Notes: generated by a model from the sequence alone, not told the origin. Positions 1-8,646 are shown, numbered from the stretch's first letter. The stretch is DNA of 64,000 nucleotides from Bacteroidota bacterium (GCA_022709695.1 JAKLII010000004.1:124001-188000), one strand, 5' to 3'. Made by a program: numbers and translations.

Positions 1-10
1 ATGGAACGGC

Positions 11-46
11 AAAAAAAAAGCTACCATATTTCTATGATAGCTTTTC
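11..46 (-). terminator. Rho-independent terminator of the Ala-rich lipoprotein gene
   Basis: Read on the minus strand, an imperfect A/T-rich hairpin (AAAAGCTA arm against TAGCTTTT) is followed by a run of nine T. It lies just beyond the stop codon of the 65-406 gene. Confidence 0.7.
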
Positions 47-64
47 TTCGCCGAAAAGGGCTGA

Positions 65-406
65 TTACTTGCTGGTACCGCCGCCACGAAGGGCTTTGGT
101 GTTGGCAGCATCCTGCTTAACAGCCTGTCCGGCTTCTTTAACCTTCTGAATGGTGGTTTTTTTGGCAGGGGTCTTTGCAGCTTCTGCTGCAGCAATAGAA
201 TCAGCAACAGCCTGAGCGGCAGCTACGGAGTCATTGAAAGCCTGAACAGCGGCCAATGAGTCAGCTGTAGCCTGAACTGCAGCGAGAGAGTCGGCAACGC
301 GGATTGAATCAGCGATTCTTGCTTCTTCATCTGCCTTTTTGTTACCACAGGCTGCCATTGCGATGACAACGCCTAAAACCAGGAGAACTGAGAAAACCTT
401 TTTCAT
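65..406 (-). CDS. Small Ala/Asp/Ser-repeat lipoprotein
   Basis: This encodes a 113-residue predicted lipoprotein. The signal peptide ends in a lipobox (AMAAC) with the lipidated cysteine at residue 20. Residues ~30-77 repeat a ten-residue unit of the type VADSLAAVQA, four to five times with small changes. This should form a long charged and alanine-rich helix. The tail is Lys-rich (KTPAKKTTIQKVKEAG). No enzymatic motif is visible. A helical, repetitive lipoprotein could be a spacer or peptidoglycan-associated protein, loosely like Lpp, but that is only an analogy. The gene has its own -7 element (444-451) and terminator (11-46), so it is probably monocistronic. Confidence 0.85.
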   Translation of the reverse strand: MKKVFSVLLVLGVVIAMAACGNKKADEEARIADSIRVADSLAAVQATADSLAAVQAFNDSVAAAQAVADSIAAAEAAKTPAKKTTIQKVKEAGQAVKQDAANTKALRGGGTSK

Positions 407-443
407 AATCGATTACTTTTTGAGGTTGGTTTAAAATTCGCGG

Positions 444-451
444 CAAAAGTA
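444..451 (-). promoter_or_regulatory. Bacteroidetes -7 element (TACTTTTG) for the 65-406 gene
   Basis: The minus strand reads TACTTTTG, matching TAnnTTTG, 38 bases before the ATG. No clear -33 TTTG is seen at the usual spacing. Confidence 0.55.
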
Positions 452-508
452 AGAGGTTTTTTGAAATAAAAAACATTTTTTTTTAAATATTTTTGGAAAA
501 ATAGTTTA

Positions 509-516
509 TACCTTTG
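509..516 (+). promoter_or_regulatory. Bacteroidetes -7 element (TACCTTTG) for the 544 gene
   Basis: TACCTTTG lies 27 bases before the ATG at 544. An A/T-rich tract precedes it. Confidence 0.6.
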
Positions 517-543
517 CAGTCTTAATCTTTAAATCCCAAACCT

Positions 544-1218
544 ATGAAAAAATTATCAGTGATTTTAGGAGTTGTTGCTGCCATGCTGATGGTATTCAGT
601 GCTTGCGAAACCGATGACCTTGTAAACCCGGTTATTACCCTGACTGGTGCTGACACGATTGAAATTGTACTGAATGATGCAGCAGGGTTCACCGATCCGG
701 GTGCAACCGCTACCGACGACAAGGATGGTGACCTCACCGCCCAGATCATCAAAACCGGAACTGTTGATGTTGCCAAAATCGGTTCATACGAACTTACCTA
801 CAGTGTTTCTGACAATGCCGGAAATCAGGCAACTGTGAAAAGAATCGTAAATGTAATTGTTGAACAGGCTACCTATGCCGGCATTTGGAACGTGACTGAA
901 GTGATTACCGGTTCGAATCCCGATCCTAACTGGGTATACTCTGCTACCGTTGCTGCCTCCGGTACCGACGTAATGAAGCTCATCATCACCAATTTTGGCG
1001 GATTCGCAAACTTCAATGCCAATATTACATTTGACAAATTCGGAAACTTCACCATCCCCAACCAGGCTGTTATCGGAGCACCTGAAGCAGCAACCATCGA
1101 AGGGGAAGGCACCAGCACAACTTCTGACGATGGAACCACCCTTACCATTAATTATAAGGTAGAGTGGGCAACTTCAGGTACAGACCACAGTGCCGGCACC
1201 TGGACCAAAGCCAAATAA
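544..1218 (+). CDS. Lipoprotein with DUF5011-type Ig-like domain
   Basis: This is a 224-residue predicted lipoprotein with the lipobox cysteine at residue 21 (VFSAC). Residues ~27-105 have the layout of DUF5011 / HYR-like bacterial Ig domains. A PVITLTGADTIEI start is followed by a DPGATATDDKDGDLT segment and closes with GSYELTYSVSDNAGN. Residues ~110-224 are rich in beta-prone stretches and end GTWTKAK; they match no family I can name. The protein is probably anchored in the outer membrane. It has its own -7 element at 509-516 and a strong terminator at 1247-1277, so it is a single-gene unit. Confidence 0.85.
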   Translation: MKKLSVILGVVAAMLMVFSACETDDLVNPVITLTGADTIEIVLNDAAGFTDPGATATDDKDGDLTAQIIKTGTVDVAKIGSYELTYSVSDNAGNQATVKRIVNVIVEQATYAGIWNVTEVITGSNPDPNWVYSATVAASGTDVMKLIITNFGGFANFNANITFDKFGNFTIPNQAVIGAPEAATIEGEGTSTTSDDGTTLTINYKVEWATSGTDHSAGTWTKAK

Positions 1219-1246
1219 TCTGACTGCTGTAAAACCAATATACAAT

Positions 1247-1277
1247 AAAAGGCACTCCGGAATGGGGTGCCTTTTTT
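1247..1277 (+). terminator. Rho-independent terminator after the DUF5011 lipoprotein
   Basis: The stem AAAAGGCACTCC pairs with GGGGTGCCTTTT around a five-base loop and is followed by T residues, 29 bases after the stop codon. Confidence 0.85.
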
Positions 1278-1318
1278 TGTTGAGGAAGTTGCGATGGTTG
1301 AGATGATTGAGGAAGCGG

Positions 1319-1362
1319 AACGAAGTAGAGACCCGGGAGCGAAGCGATTCGGGATTGAGATG
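1319..1362. repeat. Dispersed intergenic repeat, copy 1
   Basis: The minus strand reads CTCAATCCCGAATC, one variable base, then CTTCGCTCCCGGG. The same string occurs at 27165-27193 on the plus strand. The copy lies between the ends of two convergent genes. Confidence 0.6.
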
Positions 1363-1400
1363 GTTAAGGAAATTGCGGTGGTTGAGGATAATGAGGAAGA

Positions 1401-2489
1401 CTATCTGCAGAGATTCCGTTCGGCAAGTGCATTACGAACCCCCTCTTTCAGCTCTTCGAAAAGCTCCCGGACAGTAATGATGTGGGTTGCACGAAATGCA
1501 TTGGTACCCGCAAAGGCAAAACCAGCCTGCATATTTCCCTTGTAGGCATTATATAGTGCACTCACAATACAATAGGGTGTTGTGCTGATGTTGCAGGTTC
1601 TGATACAGTGAAAAGGGCATTTTACTGGTCGTCTGAGTCCCTCCTTCATGCTGCGCACAAAATTGTTGACAATAGCTCTGCCTGGCATACCCACCGGACT
1701 TTGAATCACCCCTACATCCCCTTCATCAGCGTCGATATAGGTCACTTTGAACTTCTCGGAAGCATCACATTCTTTGGTGGTAACAAAACGACTCCCCAAT
1801 TGTACCCCTTTTGCACCCAGGTTGAGAAATTTCACAATGTCCTCGCCTGTATAGATGCCTCCGGCAGCTATCACCGGAATCTCACACTGGTATTTCTCTT
1901 CGAAATAGCCCACCTCCTTCACTACATCGGTTATCAATTGCTCTAAAGCGTACCCGGGTTGCTCAAGTTGTTCGTATTTGAATCCCAGGTGCCCGCCAGC
2001 TTTCGGACCCTCTACCACAATGGCATCCGGAAGATAATCATAGGATAATTTCCAGCGGTCGCACAGAATTTTTGCTGCTCTGGCAGAAGAGACGATGGGT
2101 ACCAACCGGGTTTTGCAATCAGGTGTCAGATGGGATGGCATATCCATGGGCAAGCCTGCTCCACTGAAGATAATATCAACCTCTTCCTGGATTGCTGTTT
2201 TCACCAGATCACTATAATTGGTCATGGCTACCATGATATTCACACCAATTACCCCTGAAGATTGCTCCCTGGCTTTGCGAATCTCGTACCTTAGGCCGGC
2301 AGCATTGGCTTCGGCATAACTCATTCCGGAATACTTGTGAATAAAGCCCAGCCCGGCGGCTGAAATTACCCCTACTCCACCTTCTTTAGCCACTGCTGTT
2401 GCGAGGCCTGAGAGGGATATCCCCACACCCATTCCCCCCTGAATGATGGGCACAGCAATCCTCAGCCCACCGATATTAAGTTCTCTCAA
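1401..2489 (-). CDS. FMN-dependent nitronate monooxygenase / FabK-like enzyme
   Basis: This is a TIM-barrel flavoprotein of the nitronate monooxygenase (2-nitropropane dioxygenase) family, which also contains enoyl-ACP reductase FabK. The N-terminus has the family start PIIQGGMGVGIS. A central VEGPKAGGHLG segment follows, then a phosphate-binding end IAAGGIYTGEDIV with GAKGVQLGSRF. A C-terminal Cys-rich patch (CPFHCIRTCN) is typical of the long Bacteroidetes subgroup. No fatty-acid genes are nearby, so nitronate monooxygenase is the safer call. The frame opens at a TTG at 2516, but that TTG lies inside a TACCTTTG -7 element. I therefore start at the TTG at 2489, which gives 362 residues beginning MRELNIGGLRIAVPIIQ, as the family does. 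Confidence 0.85.
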   Translation of the reverse strand: MRELNIGGLRIAVPIIQGGMGVGISLSGLATAVAKEGGVGVISAAGLGFIHKYSGMSYAEANAAGLRYEIRKAREQSSGVIGVNIMVAMTNYSDLVKTAIQEEVDIIFSGAGLPMDMPSHLTPDCKTRLVPIVSSARAAKILCDRWKLSYDYLPDAIVVEGPKAGGHLGFKYEQLEQPGYALEQLITDVVKEVGYFEEKYQCEIPVIAAGGIYTGEDIVKFLNLGAKGVQLGSRFVTTKECDASEKFKVTYIDADEGDVGVIQSPVGMPGRAIVNNFVRSMKEGLRRPVKCPFHCIRTCNISTTPYCIVSALYNAYKGNMQAGFAFAGTNAFRATHIITVRELFEELKEGVRNALAERNLCR

Positions 2490-2513
2490 TCTATCCCCCC
2501 GATATTTTCCTGG

Positions 2514-2521
2514 CAAAGGTA
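2514..2521 (-). promoter_or_regulatory. Bacteroidetes -7 element (TACCTTTG) for the nitronate monooxygenase-like gene
   Basis: The minus strand reads TACCTTTG about 25 bases before the chosen TTG start. It argues against the longer reading frame. Confidence 0.6.
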
Positions 2522-2555
2522 GAAATTCTAACGGAAAAAACTGAAAATAAATAAT

Positions 2556-2951
2556 TTATTGTTTAATCATCTCCCATACCTTGCCGGAGGAGTCCTTGTA
2601 CCAGAATTCATCACTGGTAAGACGGGTAATGATCATATCCTCATAGGCCCCCTGGATGTTGAGCGTCAGCTTCTCTTTATCAGCCGTAAATTCCCAGGTA
2701 CCATCGTAGACGATATCCACACCAAGAATGGTTATAGTGCGTTTATAGGTTCCATCGCTCTTGAATTCATGCAGCAGAGGCGTAGCTACGGTGGCACCGT
2801 CAAATTTTTCAGCTTTCCACACACCCACCAGCCGGGCTTTCTTGGTAGCCAGGGTGAAGGAAGGGCCATCCTCATATTTGGCACAGGATACGGCAAGGGT
2901 AAGTACTATCAGTGCAAAAGGCAATGCTGATTTCAGAAACAGATTCTTCAT
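2556..2951 (-). CDS. Lipocalin-like lipoprotein
   Basis: This is a 131-residue predicted lipoprotein. The ATG at 2951 gives a clean signal peptide with lipobox LAVSC (Cys23). The open frame runs further upstream, but the -7 element at 2979-2986 excludes that extension. The mature part has the pattern of DUF4923/lipocalin-like Bacteroidetes lipoproteins: an opening LVGVWKAEKFDG, a middle FKSDGTYKR, then YDGTWEFTADKEKLTL and a late DEFWYKDSSGKVWEM. These small beta-barrels have no established ligand. The gene is divergent from the glycosyltransferase operon that starts at 3040. Confidence 0.8.
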   Translation of the reverse strand: MKNLFLKSALPFALIVLTLAVSCAKYEDGPSFTLATKKARLVGVWKAEKFDGATVATPLLHEFKSDGTYKRTITILGVDIVYDGTWEFTADKEKLTLNIQGAYEDMIITRLTSDEFWYKDSSGKVWEMIKQ

Positions 2952-2978
2952 AGGTAAAAGTTTAATGGATTGATCGGG

Positions 2979-2986
2979 CAAAGATA
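2979..2986 (-). promoter_or_regulatory. Bacteroidetes -7 element (TATCTTTG) for the lipocalin-like gene
   Basis: The minus strand reads TATCTTTG, 28 bases before the ATG at 2951. Confidence 0.6.
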
Positions 2987-3039
2987 CCGGAAAAGGGTAA
3001 AAAAACTTAGGTTTGCACACGAAATAACACCCTGAAGGA

Positions 3040-4551
3040 TTGATTATCGAGAATTTTCGGTTACGGCATCACCTACCACTCTGGCTTGCAGGAGTTTTAA
3101 TTGTTCCGGCACTCCTGATCCATCTGGGTCGTATGCCCCTGACCTCGGATGAACCTACCCGGGCACTGGTAAGCCTCGAGATGCTGCTGTCAGGCAATTA
3201 CATCACCCCTACCATTGCCGGGGAGTTCTATTACAACAAACCCCCGCTCTACAACTGGATCCTGGCGATGTTCATCCATTACAGCGATGGTATACCTGAA
3301 TTTGCCGTCAGGATGCCGGCGGTGCTGTCCCTGCTTGGTTTTGCCGCGTCAGTATTTCTGTTTACACGGCGATACTGGGGCAAAACTGAAGGGATCCTTG
3401 CTGCCCTGATGCTGGTCACGTGTGGAAGAATTCTTTTCTGGGATTCGATGCTGGGCCTCATTGATCTTCTGTACAGCTGGGTTACTTTCGCTTCTTTTGC
3501 TATAATCATCAATAACCTGCTGAAGAACAACTTCCTGAGGCTCTTCGTCGGATCCTGGATCCTTGCCGCAGTGGGTTTTATGCTCAAAGGGATTCCATCG
3601 TTTCTGTTTCAGGGCATCAGCCTCTTCGTGCTGATGCTCTATGCCCGGCAATGGAAGCGACTTTTCTCATGGCATCATCTCACCGGCATCGCAACCTTCA
3701 TCCTGCTGGTGGGTACTTACGCCATGCTGTACAGCCGCGAGAACAGTTTCAGCCAGTACGTGCAGGTGCTGTGGGACCAGTCGGCACAAAGAGCCTCCTC
3801 CGGCAAGGGCCCCATGGGCTATATTTCGCATTTGTTGCTGTTTCACCCCCGCATGCTCTACCATTTTCTTCCATGGAGCCTGCTCCCGGTCGCTCTTTTT
3901 TTACCGGCCATCCGGAAACCCATGCTGAAGCACTTTACGAAAAGCACATCTGATCCGAACAACGATTCCTCACAGAATGATCCCCGCGACCGGGTTGCCT
4001 CCATGCTCCTCCTGCTCTTTATTGCCAATATCAGTGTCTACTGGCTCTCCCCTGCCACCATCCCCAGGTATATCCTTATGCTGGCTCCTCCGGCCTTTGT
4101 TGCCGGATTACACGGAGTCACCAAATATGCTGGAATAAAAGCTTCAACCCGGTTCAGGGGCATTGCAGGCTGGATGATTACAGGCTTGCTCGCAGCCCGG
4201 ATTCTTGTTAACGTCCTTTGGATTCCCCCCAGGGCTGAAATGCTGGCAGAAAACCGTCAGAAAAAGGATGCACTGGAAATGGCTGCCATTACAGGGAATC
4301 GCCCGGTACGGGTGGTGGGATCAAGCTGGATCGATCATGTTACCCTGGTGTACCTTACCCGTGCCAAAGGTGAGATCATCCGCCGGGAGAAAGCCTCTTT
4401 CGAATCTGGGGTTTATTATCTGGCTGATCAGCAAAGGTACAACAGCCTCCTGAAGACCTCTGCCGAAAAACCCGATATCATAAAGACCACCCTGATACGG
4501 CATCAGCAGGAAACTGCATATCTCATCATGTTTAAACCGTCTCCGCCATGA
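3040..4551 (+). CDS. GT39/ArnT-like membrane glycosyltransferase
   Basis: This encodes a 503-residue polytopic membrane protein of the dolichyl-phosphate-mannose mannosyltransferase / ArnT superfamily. These enzymes move a sugar from a polyprenyl-phosphate donor to a lipid or protein acceptor on the periplasmic side. The first loop has the acidic motif TSDEPTRALVSLEML, where the family carries its catalytic Asp/Glu, followed by YYNKPPLYNW. About ten hydrophobic segments follow, then a ~100-residue soluble C-terminus. The start is a TTG preceded by GAAGGA. It overlaps the next gene by four bases (ATGA). That neighbour could make the polyprenyl-phosphate sugar donor, so the two probably form a pathway. 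The acceptor is unknown. Confidence 0.85.
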   Translation: MIIENFRLRHHLPLWLAGVLIVPALLIHLGRMPLTSDEPTRALVSLEMLLSGNYITPTIAGEFYYNKPPLYNWILAMFIHYSDGIPEFAVRMPAVLSLLGFAASVFLFTRRYWGKTEGILAALMLVTCGRILFWDSMLGLIDLLYSWVTFASFAIIINNLLKNNFLRLFVGSWILAAVGFMLKGIPSFLFQGISLFVLMLYARQWKRLFSWHHLTGIATFILLVGTYAMLYSRENSFSQYVQVLWDQSAQRASSGKGPMGYISHLLLFHPRMLYHFLPWSLLPVALFLPAIRKPMLKHFTKSTSDPNNDSSQNDPRDRVASMLLLLFIANISVYWLSPATIPRYILMLAPPAFVAGLHGVTKYAGIKASTRFRGIAGWMITGLLAARILVNVLWIPPRAEMLAENRQKKDALEMAAITGNRPVRVVGSSWIDHVTLVYLTRAKGEIIRREKASFESGVYYLADQQRYNSLLKTSAEKPDIIKTTLIRHQQETAYLIMFKPSPP

Positions 4552-5495
4552 AACCTCTGCTTTCCATTGTAATTATCGCCTATAACGAAGAAACCAATGC
4601 TGCACTCCTCATCAGGCAGATTCTCAATTTGCTGAATGACACAGATTTCGAGGTGGTATTTGTGGATGATGGATCTACGGATAACACCCTGGCCGAGGTC
4701 AGGGAGATTGCTGATTCCAGGCTTCAGATCATTGAGTTCAAGCGGAACTTCGGTCAGAGTGCAGCGCTGTCGGCCGGCATTGAATATGCCAGGGGAGCAT
4801 TCATCGTTACCATGGATGCCGACCTCCAGAACGACCCTGCAGACATCCTCCCGATGCTGGAAAAAATTCAGCAGGGGAACCATGATCTGGTAGCCGGTAT
4901 CAGAAAAAACCGGAAAGACGGATTTTTCCTGCGCAGGCTCCCCAGCCTGATGGCTAACGCCATCATCCGCCGGTCCACCGGCATCAGGATCCGCGACTAT
5001 GGATGCACCCTGAAAATCTTCCGGTCAGAACTGGCACAGAACCTCTCCATTTACGGTGAACTCCACCGCTTTATCCCTGTCCTCGCAAGCCTAGAAGGGG
5101 CCTCCATCAGCCAGATGGAAGTACAACACCACGCCAGGATCCACGGGAAATCGAAATACGGATTGAACCGCAGCTTCAAGGTCATCAGCGACCTGCTGTT
5201 GCTCCTCTTCTTCAGAAAATACATGAACCGGCCGATGCACCTGTTCGGGCTCATCGGGCTCCTGCTGTTTGCCGGAGGTGCAGCCATTGAGTTGTACCTG
5301 TTCATCATCAAGCTAATGGGGGCAGATATCTGGGGGAAACCGGTGATGATACTGGGGGTAATCTTGCTTATACTTGGCATTCAGTTTATTACCATTGGCA
5401 TCATTGCCGAGATGCTGATGCGCACCTATTATGAATCGCAAAACAAGAAGCCTTACAAGATCAGGAATATCAGCCGTGGAAAAGACCAGGATTAA
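4548..5495 (+). CDS. Polyprenyl-phosphate glycosyltransferase (GT2, GtrB/DPM1-like)
   Basis: This is a 315-residue family 2 glycosyltransferase. The N-terminal GT-A domain shows SIVIIAYNEE, FVDDGSTDNT and the metal-binding TMDADLQNDP. It also has GCTLKIFR and HGKSKYGLNR, as in bactoprenol glucosyl/mannosyl transferases. Two C-terminal membrane helices (~residues 225-250 and 262-290) complete the GtrB/ArnC-like design. Such enzymes charge undecaprenyl phosphate with one sugar on the cytoplasmic face. It is translationally coupled to the ArnT-like gene (ATGA overlap) and followed by a flippase-like protein. The sugar cannot be read from the sequence. Confidence 0.9.
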   Translation: MKPLLSIVIIAYNEETNAALLIRQILNLLNDTDFEVVFVDDGSTDNTLAEVREIADSRLQIIEFKRNFGQSAALSAGIEYARGAFIVTMDADLQNDPADILPMLEKIQQGNHDLVAGIRKNRKDGFFLRRLPSLMANAIIRRSTGIRIRDYGCTLKIFRSELAQNLSIYGELHRFIPVLASLEGASISQMEVQHHARIHGKSKYGLNRSFKVISDLLLLLFFRKYMNRPMHLFGLIGLLLFAGGAAIELYLFIIKLMGADIWGKPVMILGVILLILGIQFITIGIIAEMLMRTYYESQNKKPYKIRNISRGKDQD

Positions 5496-6351
5496 GAAGG
5501 TACTTGTTTTCCTGCTTAAACTGCTTGTCTCGGCGGGAATGCTGTGGTATGTGTTCAGCCGGATAGAGCTTACCGCCATTACCCGGATCATCCTCCGTTC
5601 GGAGGGGTGGTGGCTGGGCCTGGCATGGCTGCTTTTTGTCGCCTCAAAGGTGGTATCTGCCTTCAGGCTAAACCGATTTTTTTCGGCCACCGGACTGGTT
5701 TTGCCCGCTAAGCTCAATCTGCGGCTTTACCTGCTCGGGATGTTCTACAATCTTTTCCTTCCGGGAGGAATCGGTGGCGATGCCTACAAAATCATCCTTC
5801 TGAACCGCAACAGTGAAGTAAAACTGAAATACATCTTTCAGGCGACCCTGCTCGACCGGGTCACAGGGCTGGTTGCCCTTATCGTTATCACTGCTATCCT
5901 GCTGATATTCATGCCCTTTCCCGGATTATATGTATGGCTGATGATCCTGGCCGTTGGTCTGATAATCCTGGCATTTCATCTGGTTATCAAGCGGTTCTTT
6001 CCGATCTTCTTAAGGAGTTATGGAAGCACCATGGTACAATCCTTTGTTGTGCAACTGCTTCAGCTGGGGTGTGCCTGGTGCATTCTGGTGGCACTGGGAT
6101 ACCGTGCTGATCCGCTGGTGTTACTCGCGCTGTTTATGGTATCATCGGTAATGGCCGTTTTACCCTTCACCTTCGGCGGAGCAGGGGCAAGAGAATTCAC
6201 CTTTGCCCTTGCCACAACCTTCATGCAGATGGAACCGGTTTTGCGCGACACCTCTATTGCACTGGGTTTGATGTTTTACCTGATTACGGCAGCAACCTCC
6301 CTCGCAGGAATCTGGTACCTCTTTTTTCCAAAGAAAGTCTCATTTTCCTGA
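5476..6351 (+). CDS. LPG synthase TM-domain / UPF0104 family membrane protein
   Basis: This is a 291-residue membrane protein of the lysylphosphatidylglycerol-synthase transmembrane family (UPF0104, YbhN-like). It has the family signature FLPGGIGGDAYK and a late PFTFGGAGAREF, with about seven hydrophobic segments. It lacks the C-terminal synthase domain, so it is not a full MprF. The frame is open from 5431, but I prefer the GTG at 5476. That start gives a 20-base overlap with the upstream gene and removes a hydrophilic lead. The position after a polyprenyl-P glycosyltransferase suggests a lipid or lipid-sugar translocation role; that is inference. Confidence 0.8.
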   Translation: MEKTRIKKVLVFLLKLLVSAGMLWYVFSRIELTAITRIILRSEGWWLGLAWLLFVASKVVSAFRLNRFFSATGLVLPAKLNLRLYLLGMFYNLFLPGGIGGDAYKIILLNRNSEVKLKYIFQATLLDRVTGLVALIVITAILLIFMPFPGLYVWLMILAVGLIILAFHLVIKRFFPIFLRSYGSTMVQSFVVQLLQLGCAWCILVALGYRADPLVLLALFMVSSVMAVLPFTFGGAGAREFTFALATTFMQMEPVLRDTSIALGLMFYLITAATSLAGIWYLFFPKKVSFS

Positions 6352-6400
6352 AAGTAAAGGCAGATTTTCTGAAAGTTAATACCTGGCTTCTGACATATAT

Positions 6401-6436
6401 AGGGTCGCTGACCTTTTCACAGGGGCCAGCGACCCT
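6401..6436. terminator. Hairpin between convergent genes
   Basis: AGGGTCGCTG pairs perfectly with CAGCGACCCT over ten bases with a 16-base loop. There is no T-tract, so it may be a bidirectional transcript end or only an RNA-stabilising hairpin. Confidence 0.5.
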
Positions 6437-6500
6437 TCAGGGCTTTAAAATCCTTAAATACTGAGGTTTATACTGCGGATGGAATGATCGGCACCAGGAA

Positions 6501-7502
6501 TCAGCTTCCCAGTGTGGCCACCATCACAGCTTTTATGGTATGCAGGCGGTTTTCGGCCTGGTCCCACACCACTGAAGCAGGAGATTCAAACACCTCTTCG
6601 GTCACTTCCATTCCATTCAGGCCGTACTTCTGGTAGATCTCCTCGCCCACCTTGGTTTCGCGGTTGTGGAAAGCCGGGAGGCAATGCAGGAATTTACAGG
6701 CGGGATTACCCGTAAGGTCCATTACCTTTTTATTTACCTGATAGGGTTTGAGCATATTAATCCTCTTTTCCCAAACGGCATCCGGTTCTCCCATCGATAC
6801 CCATACATCGGTATAAATGAAATCCACATCTTTAACAGCTTCAGCAACATTTTCGGTAAGGGTGATCTTTGCACCTGTTTCTTTGGCGATTTCGCGGCAA
6901 ATGGCAACCAGGTCTTCAGCGGGTTGCACCGCGGCCGGAGCCGCTGCCCTGAAATCCATCCCCATTTTGGCAGCACCCACCATCAGCGAGTTCCCCATGT
7001 TGTTGCGGGCATCTCCCAGATAGGCAAACTTCACCTTGTTCAAAGGCTTGTTGGATTGTTCCATCATGGTAAGGAAGTCGGCCAGAATCTGTGTCGGATG
7101 AAACTCGTTGGTAAGGCCGTTCCACACCGGCACCCCGGCGTATTTGGCGAGCTCTTCCACGATGGCCTGGCCGTATCCGCGGTATTCGATCCCATCGTAC
7201 ATACGTCCCAGCACCCTTGCAGTGTCCTTCATCGACTCCTTGGCACCCATCTGCGACCCTGTGGGCCCGATGTAGGTAACATGCGCGCCCTGATCCAGTG
7301 CCGCCACCTCAAATGCACACCGCGTGCGGGTTGATGCTTTCTCGAACAACAGTGCGATGTTCTTCCCTTTTAAACGTTGCTGTTCAGTACCTGCATATTT
7401 TGCTTTTTTCAGGTCCTTCGACAGCTCCAGCAAAAATCCGATCTCTCTGGGGGTAAAGTCCAGAAGCTTCAGGAAATGTCTGTTTCTTAAATTGAATGCC
7501 AT
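6501..7502 (-). CDS. argF/arcB: Ornithine carbamoyltransferase
   Basis: This 333-residue enzyme catalyses carbamoyl phosphate + ornithine = citrulline + phosphate, or the reverse in arginine catabolism. The carbamoyl-phosphate site STRTR is at residues 57-61, HPTQ is mid-protein, the ornithine loop contains DVWVSMGEP, and HCLPAFHN is near the C-terminus. These are true ornithine carbamoyltransferase motifs; the succinylornithine enzymes of some Bacteroidetes have SLRTR and lack the SMG loop. An unusually clear Shine-Dalgarno (AGGAGGA, 7506-7512) precedes the ATG. Carbamate kinase lies 99 bases upstream on the same strand. That pairing points to the catabolic, ATP-forming direction. Confidence 0.93.
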   Translation of the reverse strand: MAFNLRNRHFLKLLDFTPREIGFLLELSKDLKKAKYAGTEQQRLKGKNIALLFEKASTRTRCAFEVAALDQGAHVTYIGPTGSQMGAKESMKDTARVLGRMYDGIEYRGYGQAIVEELAKYAGVPVWNGLTNEFHPTQILADFLTMMEQSNKPLNKVKFAYLGDARNNMGNSLMVGAAKMGMDFRAAAPAAVQPAEDLVAICREIAKETGAKITLTENVAEAVKDVDFIYTDVWVSMGEPDAVWEKRINMLKPYQVNKKVMDLTGNPACKFLHCLPAFHNRETKVGEEIYQKYGLNGMEVTEEVFESPASVVWDQAENRLHTIKAVMVATLGS

Positions 7503-7516
7503 GGTTCCTCCTTTAT

Positions 7517-7548
7517 GTTTGTTGTTTGTTGTTTGTTGTTTGTTGTTT
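7517..7548. repeat. Tandem 7-base repeat between arcC and the carbamoyltransferase
   Basis: The plus strand repeats TTGTTGT-type heptamers about four times. Next to it (7568-7612) is another low-complexity stretch of CTCCTGACTCCTAA type. Confidence 0.7.
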
Positions 7549-7601
7549 CAAGTTCCATGTTCCATATCAGGACTAAACTCCTGACTCCTAACTTCTAACT
7601 C

Positions 7602-8546
7602 CTAATTTCTGACGATCCTCGTTCCGGCATCGGGGTTGCTGAGGTGGCTGGCTTCGGTAATGATGGTTTCCTTTCCGCCATGCTCCACAAAATAGATGGC
7701 TGCACGCACTTTCGGAGCCATGCTGCCTTCGGTAAAATGTCCTTCGGCGAGGTACTGTTTTGCTTCATCCACCGTAATCACTTTCAGCCTTTTCTCCTGA
7801 GGGGTGTTAAAATGGAGGCATACATTCGGCACATCAGTGAGGATGTAGAACTCATCGGCCCTGATTTCCTTGGCAAGCAGGGCGGAAGCGAGGTCTTTGT
7901 CGATAACGGCATCAATACCCTGCAATTTATTTTCCTCTACCCAGAAAACCGGAATGCCGCCTCCGCCCACTGTAATAACCACGGCGCCACTGCGGGCCAG
8001 CTGTTCGATCGACTTCACATTATTAATATGCGTCGGGGCAGGAGAAGGTACCACCCTGCGCCATCCACGGTTGCGGGGGTCTTTCTGGAACGACCAGCCA
8101 TTCTGCGACTTCATTTCCATGGCCTGCTCCTCGGAATAGAAGGGACCCACAGGTTTGGTAGGATTGCTGAAAGCCGGGTCGTTCCGGTCGATAAATACCT
8201 CTGTGATGATGGTCAGGATATCCTTTTCGATTCCATCCTTCAGCAACACATTTTTCATTTGCTGTTCGATAAAATAACCAATCGATCCCTGCGTTTCGGC
8301 CACACATACATCAATCGGCATTTTAGGGATGCCAAAAACATTGTAACCGGCTTCGTGTTGCAGCAGCACATTCCCAACCTGAGGGCCGTTTCCATGCCCG
8401 ATTACCAGGTCATATCCCCTTTTTATCAACTCATAAACCCGTGAACATGTATCAAAAACATTCTGCTCCTGCTCGTCGATGGTCCCTTTCTGGTCACCTC
8501 TCAGTAACGCATTGCCACCAAAAGCAACTACTGCCAGTTTATTCAT
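7602..8546 (-). CDS. arcC: Carbamate kinase
   Basis: This 314-residue amino-acid-kinase-family enzyme catalyses carbamoyl phosphate + ADP = carbamate + ATP. The N-terminal AFGGNALLR, the IGHGNGPQVGN motif, the carbamate-kinase signature GWRRVVPSPAPTHI and the nucleotide-binding TVGGGGIPVFW are all present. It precedes the ornithine carbamoyltransferase, probably in one operon. Together they could turn citrulline into ornithine, CO2, ammonia and ATP. No arginine deiminase (arcA) is in the window. A -7 element is at 8602-8609. Confidence 0.95.
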   Translation of the reverse strand: MNKLAVVAFGGNALLRGDQKGTIDEQEQNVFDTCSRVYELIKRGYDLVIGHGNGPQVGNVLLQHEAGYNVFGIPKMPIDVCVAETQGSIGYFIEQQMKNVLLKDGIEKDILTIITEVFIDRNDPAFSNPTKPVGPFYSEEQAMEMKSQNGWSFQKDPRNRGWRRVVPSPAPTHINNVKSIEQLARSGAVVITVGGGGIPVFWVEENKLQGIDAVIDKDLASALLAKEIRADEFYILTDVPNVCLHFNTPQEKRLKVITVDEAKQYLAEGHFTEGSMAPKVRAAIYFVEHGGKETIITEASHLSNPDAGTRIVRN

Positions 8547-8601
8547 ATTGAACTAAATAATGATTTTAATTGATTCCTTTTCAATTTCCGGGAAAAGAGT
8601 G

Positions 8602-8609
8602 CAAAGGTA
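8602..8609 (-). promoter_or_regulatory. Bacteroidetes -7 element (TACCTTTG) for arcC
   Basis: The minus strand reads TACCTTTG, 56 bases before the ATG at 8546. Confidence 0.6.
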
Positions 8610-8646
8610 ATTAAAATGTGATACATGAAAACTCAGCCCTGACCAT

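Noticed and set aside
1267..1545. Open frame of 92 codons on the plus strand
   Set aside because: It covers the terminator, the dispersed repeat and the 3' end of the opposite-strand flavoprotein gene; no protein-like composition.
2490..2516. Longer start of the nitronate monooxygenase-like gene
   Set aside because: The TTG at 2516 is part of the TACCTTTG -7 element, so it cannot lie in the mRNA.
5051..5380. Minus-strand open frames inside the glycosyltransferase genes
   Set aside because: Antisense to well-supported genes and without family motifs.
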